NCBI GenBank assembly: GCA_946615785.1
Contig: CAMOIA010000090.1
Span: forward strand, 1-6,692
Length of the DNA: 6,692 nt
Origin: an uncultured Clostridia bacterium
GTDB lineage: Bacteria > Bacillota > Clostridia > Christensenellales > Aristaeellaceae
Direction of reading: 5' to 3'
Positions 1-5,638 of this stretch are shown in pieces. A program made the translations under genes and the position numbers. Every line of letters starts with the position of its first letter. The stretch's first letter is position 1. The notes below the pieces were generated by a model that was not told the origin of the DNA, did not search any database, and saw only the letters and a program-made list of their open reading frames with translations.

Positions 1-458
1 TTCAGCAAGGTCAGAAGCGCTTCGATCAGTTCCGCCTCGACCGTCGGTTCCTTTCCGCCAAAGCACTCCATGCCGAACTGGTGATGCTCGCGCAGACGGC
101 CTGCCTGCGGGTTTTCATAGCGGAAAATCGGCGCGTTGAGATAATACATTTTGCAGGGGAGCGCGTCGGCGTACATCCTGCCTTCGATAAAGGAGCGTAC
201 CGCGCCCGCCGTGCCCTCTGGCTTTAAGGTGATGGAACGGTCGCCCTTATCCTTGAAGGTATACATTTCCTTCTGCACGATGTCGGTCGTGTCCCCCACG
301 CCGCGCAGAAACAGTTCCGTATGCTCAAACACGGGCGTCCGCACCTCGCGATAGCCCCACCGGGCTGCGAGCGAACGCATCTTTGCTTCAATATACTGCC
401 ATTGGTACGCTTCCTCCGGAAGCATATCCCGGGTGCCCTTCGGCGCCTGAATGGCCAT
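1..458 (-). CDS. hisS: Histidine--tRNA ligase, N-terminal part (cut by left window edge)
   Basis: Cytoplasmic class II aminoacyl-tRNA synthetase that charges tRNA-His with histidine using ATP. Only the first 152 codons are in the window; the family is usually a little over 400 residues, so the rest of the catalytic core and the anticodon-binding domain lie beyond position 1. Visible signatures: the N-terminal KGTRDMLP (residues 7-14), LKPEGTAGAVRSF (78-90), which corresponds to the family's substrate-binding RPEGT-type segment, and class II motif 2 from FRYENPQ to HQFG (112-128). The ATG at 458-456 is chosen because GGAGG (470-466) lies 7 nt upstream. A perfect-consensus promoter lies just upstream, giving a leader of about 65 nt, so it can be transcribed independently of the gene before it. 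I see no T-box-sized leader. Identification is secure; only the C-terminus is unseen. Confidence 0.96.
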   Translation of the reverse strand, partial: MAIQAPKGTRDMLPEEAYQWQYIEAKMRSLAARWGYREVRTPVFEHTELFLRGVGDTTDIVQKEMYTFKDKGDRSITLKPEGTAGAVRSFIEGRMYADALPCKMYYLNAPIFRYENPQAGRLREHHQFGMECFGGKEPTVEAELIEALLTLL

Positions 459-529
459 AAACCCACCTCCGTCCGCTTTGGAAAACGCAGCCTTTCCATT
501 CCGGGATGGATCGGCGCGCATGATTTCAA

Positions 530-558
530 ATTATACGGTTTGACCTTTCGTTTGTCAA
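530..558 (-). promoter_or_regulatory. Consensus sigma-A/sigma-70 promoter for hisS
   Basis: Read on the minus strand there is TTGACA (558-553), a 17-bp spacer (552-536) and TATAAT (535-530), matching both consensus hexamers with ideal spacing. The expected transcription start is near 523, giving a leader of about 65 nt before the hisS ATG at 458. The -35 hexamer contains the TGA stop (557-555) of the upstream DUF523 gene, so promoter and coding end overlap. The leader can form a small hairpin (TGGAAA/TTTCCA arms at 479-484 and 493-498), but nothing large enough for a T-box. Confidence 0.9.
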
Positions 559-1022
559 CCGCGCGCGCCGACGCCCTCCGCACCCGGTTTGCCGCGCTGA
601 AGGCCTTCAAGATCGTCCTCCTCCGTCATGACGGGAATGCCCTCTTTGAGCAGCATGGCCGCAAAAACCCCGTTTCCGTCCGTCAAACCGCCGTCAAACC
701 GTCCGTTGTGCACCCTTCCGACGCCGCAGGAAGGGCTCCTGGATTTCAAAATGGCCTTCGTACAGCCCTTTTCGCGGCAGATGGCGAGCGCCTTTTCCGT
801 GCCCCGCACAAAGGCATCCGTCACGTCGAGCCCCAGGGTATTCACGACCCGGCCGTCCCGGATTTCGCTCGGGGCCCTTGGCGTTTCAAGGCCGCCAAGC
901 ACCTCCGGACAGACCGCGACGGCCAGCCCTGCGTCGACCAGCGCCCTGATTTCCGGGATCGTTTTGCTCCTGCCGTCCATCCGGCAGGGAACCCCCGCCA
1001 GGCACGCGCTCACAAGTATCAT
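555..1022 (-). CDS. DUF523 / TudS-like iron-sulfur protein (possible thiouracil desulfidase)
   Basis: A complete 155-residue cytoplasmic protein of the DUF523 family. Visible family motifs: VSACLAG near the N-terminus (4-10), CPEVLGGLETPR (38-49), a GLDVT segment (64-68), the hallmark KSRSPSCG (93-100) and a following GxGVFAAMLLKEGI (116-129). In the characterised member TudS, three conserved cysteines hold a [4Fe-4S] cluster that removes sulfur from 2-thiouracil; C7, C38 and C99 are the natural counterparts here. Extra cysteines sit at 13, 82 and 87. Whether this protein acts on thiouracil is inference, since DUF523 members are sequence-diverse. Start at 1022: an AAGGAGA ribosome site lies about 6 nt upstream. 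It begins 46 bp after the acetyltransferase gene with no terminator between them, so co-transcription is likely. Its stop codon lies inside the hisS -35 box. Confidence 0.88.
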   Translation of the reverse strand: MILVSACLAGVPCRMDGRSKTIPEIRALVDAGLAVAVCPEVLGGLETPRAPSEIRDGRVVNTLGLDVTDAFVRGTEKALAICREKGCTKAILKSRSPSCGVGRVHNGRFDGGLTDGNGVFAAMLLKEGIPVMTEEDDLEGLQRGKPGAEGVGARG

Positions 1023-1068
1023 ATGCGTCTCCTTTTCATCTTCGTTTTTCTCCGATCGTTGGAAAACC

Positions 1069-2001
1069 TCAGTTCGTCACGGGAGCGTCTGGGCTTTCCG
1101 CCCTCAATGCCTGCCTGATCAGGTCGATTTTCCGCTGATCCTGCTTGTTCTTCACCTGCCTGCGATAGCCGTCTTTTGACGACGCTTCATAGACCTTCAG
1201 GTAATCCGGCAGCTCCGGCAGATAATACTTCGCTCCGTTTTGGCTAATCAGCGGAATGCCTTTCAGGTTCACGCCCGCAAACATCTCAAGGCTTTCGGCG
1301 GGCGCAAACGCCATATGGAAATCGCCTTTCACAAACGCATGCTCTTTTTCGTCCTGAAGCGCGTACCCAAGCTCCTTCATCAGGGCGATCATCCGCTGCC
1401 AGTCGGCTGTCAGGAGCCGCTCCGGCAGGAGGACGTCGATATCGCCAGAGCACAGAGAGACCCCCAGCCTTTGTTCCAGCCCCAAGGACCCGTACAGCAG
1501 CGGAACCGACTGCAGCTTTTCGTTGATCCGCCCCGCCGCGGACAGAAACTCGTCATACTTGAAATCGAACCGCCAGACCATGACCTGCCGTTTGCCTTCG
1601 GCGTACATCTCGTTGTCTTCCGGGATCGGCGCGGTTTCAAGGTACTTCCCGCCCGCCAGCTCGCAGGTGCGCCGCGAGGCACGGTTCATGGGGTCGCAGG
1701 TGATGATCACATGATCCATCTGATGCTTTCTCGCCTGTCTGAACAAAAGCTCGCAGGCCCTTGCGGCATAGTGGTGCCCTCTGTACGGCGCGTCGATGCC
1801 GTATCCGATGTTCCCGCCGATATACGTCTTGTCATTGTGCCCGATGCGAAGGTCGCAGCGGCCGACCCCGGTTCCGTCCGGCAGGCAGATTTGGAAATAA
1901 TATGCCGGAAGCCAGCGCTTCTCCGGCTGCGCGCCGCAGGTGTGATCCAGCCGCAGAACAATTTCCTGATCTCTCAGGTCGTCAACAGGATAAAACGTCA
2001 T
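1069..2001 (-). CDS. GNAT acetyltransferase fused to a nucleotidyltransferase-like domain
   Basis: A 310-residue predicted cytoplasmic protein with two parts. Residues about 1-147 are a GNAT N-acetyltransferase: beta strand GGNIGYGI (62-69) followed by the acetyl-CoA loop YRGHHYA (73-79), then ITCDPMNRASRRTCE (100-114), the usual GNAT motif B with an N-x-A-S core. Residues about 165-310 carry YGSLGLE (170-176) and GDIDVLLPE (186-194), resembling the G-S ... D-x-D signature of the pol-beta nucleotidyltransferase fold. A third catalytic acid is not obvious, so activity is uncertain. Substrates of both halves are unknown. Start choice: two adjacent ATGs (2004 and 2001) follow GGAGGGA; 2001 gives the more usual spacing of 5 nt. 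The frame stays open upstream to 2316, but that overlaps the preceding gene and lacks family sequence. It lies 46 bp before the DUF523 gene, a likely two-gene unit. I see no convincing promoter upstream. Confidence 0.83.
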   Translation of the reverse strand: MTFYPVDDLRDQEIVLRLDHTCGAQPEKRWLPAYYFQICLPDGTGVGRCDLRIGHNDKTYIGGNIGYGIDAPYRGHHYAARACELLFRQARKHQMDHVIITCDPMNRASRRTCELAGGKYLETAPIPEDNEMYAEGKRQVMVWRFDFKYDEFLSAAGRINEKLQSVPLLYGSLGLEQRLGVSLCSGDIDVLLPERLLTADWQRMIALMKELGYALQDEKEHAFVKGDFHMAFAPAESLEMFAGVNLKGIPLISQNGAKYYLPELPDYLKVYEASSKDGYRRQVKNKQDQRKIDLIRQALRAESPDAPVTN

Positions 2002-2059
2002 CATTCCCTCCGTTTTTTCAGCCTGCCTGAAAAGGTTCGAACAGCCCCTGGCCCGTATG

Positions 2060-2103
2060 CCTGTTCTGCACAGGGGACCGCCCTTTGAAGAAAGGACGGT
2101 CCC
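2060..2103 (-). other. Paired hairpins in the spacer after the secreted-protein gene (possible non-canonical terminator)
   Basis: Read as minus-strand RNA, 13-nt arms at 2103-2091 and 2086-2074 pair fully (one U-G wobble) around a 4-nt loop. A second 5-bp hairpin follows immediately (ACAGG at 2070-2074 with CCTGT at 2060-2064, sharing base 2074). They begin about 58 nt after the stop of the secreted-protein gene and end about 56 nt before the GNAT start. There is no U tract after either stem, so a standard intrinsic terminator is not supported. The structure could stabilise the 3' end, or act as leader structure for the GNAT mRNA. In plus-strand RNA the wobble becomes a C-A mismatch, which favours the minus strand as the functional one. 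Confidence 0.5.
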
Positions 2104-2161
2104 GCGCAGAAAACAAATCGGATCAGATGGCCTTTGTTTAATCGGGCCTAAGATACGCGCC

Positions 2162-5100
2162 TTATTGGACGCCGGCAAGCAGCTCCATCGCAGCGCGGAA
2201 GCACAGTTCCGCCGCAATTTCAGGGGTTTCAGGGTACAGGGCTTTATACAGCGTCCTCTCACAGTCCAGGTAAGCGCTGGCATAGGTCTGCCAGAGGAGC
2301 GCCGCGTGACGCACATCTGCGTTCAGCGTGAAGGTCTTTTGCCGCGCGTTCTGCGCAAGGCGTCCCCTGAAAGCTTCCGCTGCCGTATCGAATGCAGTGA
2401 TCAGCGCCTCCCCGCCGTCTGCCTGCGCGACCGCGCGCCGAAGCGTTCCGAGCACCTGTGCGTCCTGTGCGCAAAGGAATATGTCAAGGAACCATCCGCT
2501 CTCCGTCCCCTTAAGCAAAAGCTCGCTCTTGACCGGCACCAGTCCCGTCAGAATGTCCTGGAAGTATCCCGTAACCTGGCTGTCCGGCCGGTTCTTGTCG
2601 GGAGCATGGTGGAGGGCATAGCACAGGTCCACACAGCGCAGATACAGCTGTTCCAGTCTCCATTGCACGCTTTCAGCTTCGTTTCGTCCCATGCAGTTTT
2701 GCAGCATGCTTTCCCCTGCGGCGAGCATATTGATCAAAGCGTCAAAGCCTTCGGCGCCGATTTCTTCGGGCAGAAGCTGATACAGCGCCTGCACTTCGTT
2801 TTGCCAGCGTCCCGCGGCGCTTTCCAGCGCGGCAAGCCGCGCTTCGCCGCTTTCGGCGTTCTCGATCAGCGCTCTCGTTTCACGCAGCAGCGCTTCGTGC
2901 TCCGCACAGAGGGTCAGGGTGTATTCCGCGCCGCTGCCGCTCATCAGGTTCAGCGTGCGGACGCATTCCCTTTTGTCCTTTGCTTCCGGCTGCTGCGCTT
3001 CATCCGGCACATTCTCTTCTCCGTGCCAGAGGGGTGCTTCCACCGTATTGGACTTTTGCTTGTCCTCCAACTGGTTCACGTTTCGATACGTGACCCAGGC
3101 CTGATTGTACAGAACCTGCGCTCCGCCGTCGAAGTCGCTTTCCCGAACCACATAATCAAAGGAGATTACCCAGGGCCCGTCATCCTTGCTCAGGGACGGA
3201 CGGGAGGCGATCGCATCCTTACCGGCAAGGGCATCCGTCACAGCAGGCGAATACACCGTCTGCTCGCTCACGTTGGTCACGGTGATGGTATAGTGGATCA
3301 TTTCGTCCGCCTGATACCCCGATCCGTTCATCGGCTTGCCCACCCTGGCTTTGACAATCGTCAGGGGCGCCTGTGCCTCGGGTTCCTCCGGCGGGTTCGG
3401 GTCGCCGTGTTCGTCCTCCCCGGTCAGCGGCCCTTCGAGGTTGGCGAAATTGGAGGGCACTCTTTCCCCCGACGGATCGTCGCAGCGGCAGTACACTTCT
3501 CTTACAACCTCGCCCGCCGCCGCGTCGTCCACTGTAACGACGGTTGTGATCGTGGCCGATATATCGTCCTTCGGATCGATCACCTGATTGAGGTACGGCA
3601 CCCATCCGCTCATGTCGTCGTTCGCGTTCGGATCGGTAAAGCAGCCCGGGTACGGCAGCAGGTACGCGTCGACAAAGGTCAGCGGAACCTCGCCGGTGTT
3701 GGTCAGGGTGAACAGGCCGCTCACCGTGTCGCCCGCCTTTGCGCCGGCGGGCACATTGGAAACGCAAGTCAGGCTCAGCCCGGCCTTCTCCGGTTCGTTC
3801 CCATCGGCCGCAGCCAGAATCCAGGCATGGCTTGGCGCCCAGATCGGCGGTTTTTTCAGATCGGGCCAGCCGCAGGCGTCAAAATCGCACCTGAATTCTT
3901 TGTAGACCGCCGCCTCGTCATGGGTGACCGTATGTGTGAATTCCCGTTTCGCTTTGTCGCCCGCCTCGATGGTGCCGATTTCATCGTATGACCCGTCTGG
4001 CAGATAAAGCAATACGTTGTACAATGCCCTCGTTCCGCGATTGAAAACCGTGATCTCGAAGGTGACCTCGTCCCCCTCGTGATAGGGCTCATGGACGCCG
4101 CCGACCGGACCCACGCCCATGTCAATCATGTCCTTTGGCACTTCCGGGCTTGTTTCAGGATCCCCGGAAGGCGTTTCCGGTTCCTCGCCCTTATCCGGCT
4201 CCGCAGGAGGCGTATCAGGCTCCGTGGGTGTTTCCGGCGGATCGGTTACCATGTCTTCGAGCCCTTCAAGGGTGTAATCCAGCACGACCTTGTTGGATTT
4301 GCCGTACTTGCTTGCACCGTCGTCATCCGTATACTTGTAGCCCAGCGAAATCTCCCGATGGACGCTTTTATGGACGACGGCGTCCGCCTCGTCCACGATC
4401 ACCGTGTAATCAAAGCCGCCTTCATCGCCCGGCGCCAGTTCCTTTATGAACTCGGCTCCCCAGCCGGAATACCCATCCGTGTTTTTGCCGGGGTTGATGG
4501 CTGTGACGAGCAGCGGTTTGTTGCCCGTGTTTTTCGCCGTGATGCGCACTTTGGCTCTTCCGTTCTTCGCGTCAAGAACGCCTTCCGTTTCTCCCGAAGC
4601 CGTGAGCGTGAGGCTAACGTCCCCGGAGGAATCTTTCGCCTCCGCGGGAGGCGTTTCCGGTTTGTCTGACTTTTCCGGCTCCGCGGGCGTTGCCGGCGGA
4701 TCGGTTACCATGTCTTCGAGCCCCGAAAGACTGTAGTCCAGGATGATCTTGTTGGATTTGCCGTACTTGCTTTCACCGTCGTCATCCGTATACTTGTAGC
4801 CCAGCGAAATCTCCCGATGGACGCTTTTATGGACGACGGCGTCCGCCTCGTCCACGATCACCGTGTAATCAAAGCCGCCTTCATCGCCCGGCGCCAGTTC
4901 CTTTATGAACTCGGCTCCCCAGCCGGAATACCCATCCGTGTTTTTGCCGGGGTTGATGGCTGTGACGAGCAGCGGTTTGTTGCCCGTGTTTTTCGCCGTG
5001 ATGCGCACTTTGGCTCTTCCGTTCTTCGCGTCAAGAACGCCTTCCGTTTCTCCCGAAGCTGTGATCGTGAGGCTAACGTCATCAAGCGGCGCTCCCGACA

Positions 5101-5551
5101 TGGCAGGCAGATCGGCCCATACAGTCACTTCCTTTTCTGTTTTCCCGCAGACTGCGCATACGCGCTGTCTTGTAAGAACAGACGTGTCGGATTCAGAAAT
5201 CGTCTCCTCCCATTCGCCCCACTGATGCTCTCCCCGTTCCCCTACGAAACGGTTGTCCATAACCTGATAGCATACGCTGCAGTGCATCTCCTGATACTCC
5301 TTCTGCAGGCAGCTGGCAGGCCGTACGGTGACCCACTCCCCCGGCGTATGGCCGAGCGGACGAATGGTTTCCTGTTCGGTATTTCCGAAAGTGCTGTAGC
5401 GCGTTCTTAAACCCGGTTCGGTGCAGCTCGGCGCCTTCACCACCTGCCAGTCTCCCCAGGTCTCCACGCGCTCCGTGCCGGTGGCTGCGAAAGCGGGGAG
5501 ATTTGAAAGCAGCAAGAGTGCCGTGAGCAGCAAAGCCAGAAGCCGTTTCAT
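2162..5551 (-). CDS. Large secreted multidomain protein: CxxC region, Ig-like repeats, Cys-rich helical C-terminus
   Basis: An 1129-residue exported protein of unknown function. Residues 1-22 are a classical signal peptide (KR, leucine-rich core, ending AFA). Residues 30-145 hold Trp/Cys units (WGxW, GHTPGEW, HQWGEW) with CxxC pairs at 91-94 and 132-135, like zinc-ribbon-type repeats of clostridial surface proteins. Residues 158-287 and 311-440 are nearly identical Ig-like modules. Three diverged beta modules follow at about 477-590, 591-700 and 731-845, with NTG- or TVTN-type strands as in DUF11-like domains. Pro/Glu/Asp-rich linkers separate several modules. Residues about 858-1129 look helical, with eight cysteines (863, 882, 953, 973, 977, 1027, 1097, 1117). 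There is no LPxTG motif and no C-terminal membrane segment, so release or non-covalent attachment is likely. Start 5551 is fixed by the signal peptide and a GGAAGGGGG ribosome site about 7 nt upstream; the frame runs on to 5626 but crosses the hydrogenase terminator. Role in adhesion or envelope binding is only a guess. Confidence 0.9.
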   Translation of the reverse strand: MKRLLALLLTALLLLSNLPAFAATGTERVETWGDWQVVKAPSCTEPGLRTRYSTFGNTEQETIRPLGHTPGEWVTVRPASCLQKEYQEMHCSVCYQVMDNRFVGERGEHQWGEWEETISESDTSVLTRQRVCAVCGKTEKEVTVWADLPAMSGAPLDDVSLTITASGETEGVLDAKNGRAKVRITAKNTGNKPLLVTAINPGKNTDGYSGWGAEFIKELAPGDEGGFDYTVIVDEADAVVHKSVHREISLGYKYTDDDGESKYGKSNKIILDYSLSGLEDMVTDPPATPAEPEKSDKPETPPAEAKDSSGDVSLTLTASGETEGVLDAKNGRAKVRITAKNTGNKPLLVTAINPGKNTDGYSGWGAEFIKELAPGDEGGFDYTVIVDEADAVVHKSVHREISLGYKYTDDDGASKYGKSNKVVLDYTLEGLEDMVTDPPETPTEPDTPPAEPDKGEEPETPSGDPETSPEVPKDMIDMGVGPVGGVHEPYHEGDEVTFEITVFNRGTRALYNVLLYLPDGSYDEIGTIEAGDKAKREFTHTVTHDEAAVYKEFRCDFDACGWPDLKKPPIWAPSHAWILAAADGNEPEKAGLSLTCVSNVPAGAKAGDTVSGLFTLTNTGEVPLTFVDAYLLPYPGCFTDPNANDDMSGWVPYLNQVIDPKDDISATITTVVTVDDAAAGEVVREVYCRCDDPSGERVPSNFANLEGPLTGEDEHGDPNPPEEPEAQAPLTIVKARVGKPMNGSGYQADEMIHYTITVTNVSEQTVYSPAVTDALAGKDAIASRPSLSKDDGPWVISFDYVVRESDFDGGAQVLYNQAWVTYRNVNQLEDKQKSNTVEAPLWHGEENVPDEAQQPEAKDKRECVRTLNLMSGSGAEYTLTLCAEHEALLRETRALIENAESGEARLAALESAAGRWQNEVQALYQLLPEEIGAEGFDALINMLAAGESMLQNCMGRNEAESVQWRLEQLYLRCVDLCYALHHAPDKNRPDSQVTGYFQDILTGLVPVKSELLLKGTESGWFLDIFLCAQDAQVLGTLRRAVAQADGGEALITAFDTAAEAFRGRLAQNARQKTFTLNADVRHAALLWQTYASAYLDCERTLYKALYPETPEIAAELCFRAAMELLAGVQ
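4234..4621 (-). repeat. Internal tandem module, copy 2 (C-terminal copy)
   Basis: This 388-bp block encodes residues 311-440 of the secreted protein and repeats the block at 4693-5080 with an exact offset of 459 bp (153 codons), the period including a Pro-rich linker. Positions 4315-4600 match the other copy without a difference by my reading. About ten differences lie in 4265-4314 and two at 4601 and 4606. In protein terms this copy reads DDDGASKYG and SLTLTASG where the other reads DDDGESKYG and SLTITASG. Each copy forms one Ig-like beta module. Confidence 0.95.
4693..5080 (-). repeat. Internal tandem module, copy 1 (N-terminal copy)
   Basis: Partner of the block at 4234-4621, encoding residues 158-287. 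The identity ends abruptly on both sides: past 5080 the sequence enters the CxxC region, and below 4693 it enters a Pro/Ala/Glu linker that differs from the linker after the other copy. Conservation of third codon positions across the 286-bp core points to a recent duplication or ongoing gene conversion rather than selection on the protein alone. Confidence 0.95.
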
Positions 5552-5577
5552 GAAACAACCCCCTTCCTTTTGTGTAC

Positions 5578-5625
5578 AAAAATGGCGCCTGTGCCGCCGG
5601 AGATTTTCCGGCGATATAGGCGCCA
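5578..5625 (-). terminator. Intrinsic terminator of the hydrogenase gene
   Basis: On the minus strand an outer 8-bp stem (arms 5625-5618 and 5590-5583, TGGCGCCT/AGGCGCCA) encloses a 4-by-4 internal loop and an inner 7-bp stem (5613-5607 and 5601-5595, CGCCGGA/TCCGGCG). It is followed directly by five Ts (5582-5578). It starts 13 nt after the hydrogenase stop codon and ends only 26 nt before the start codon of the secreted-protein gene, leaving no room for a promoter between them. Confidence 0.93.
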
Positions 5626-5638
5626 CAGTAAAACCGAA

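Noticed and set aside
459..529. Possible T-box or other riboswitch in the hisS leader
   Set aside because: The leader is only about 65 nt, with small hairpins and no specifier loop or T-box sequence; too short for that class.
321..1118. Plus-strand open frames opposite hisS and the DUF523 gene
   Set aside because: The minus strand encodes recognisable HisRS and DUF523 proteins with ribosome sites and a promoter; the plus-strand products resemble nothing.
2030..2075. A GGTTCGAAC string resembling a tRNA T-loop
   Set aside because: TTCGAA (2036-2041) is simply a palindrome; no 5-bp T stem, acceptor stem or anticodon arm can be built around it.
2162..2260. C-terminal cell-wall sorting signal on the secreted protein
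   Set aside because: The last residues are an amphipathic alanine/leucine-rich helix ending GVQ with no LPxTG, no long hydrophobic span and no basic tail.
2002..2316. Longer start for the GNAT fusion at 2316
   Set aside because: It would overlap the secreted-protein gene by about 150 bp and cover the hairpins; the extra residues show no family features, and GGAGGGA lies just before the 2004/2001 ATGs.
2057..3991. A 644-codon open frame on the plus strand
   Set aside because: It is antisense to the secreted-protein gene, has no ribosome site or recognisable domain, and is explained by GC-rich codon bias. The opposite strand has a signal peptide and clear domain repeats.
4079..5410. Two similar plus-strand open frames that look like a gene duplication
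   Set aside because: They are the antisense images of the two repeated modules in the secreted protein and inherit their similarity from them.
5552..5626. Longer start for the secreted protein at 5626
   Set aside because: It would begin inside the hydrogenase terminator and bury the signal peptide; the ATG at 5551 has its own ribosome site.
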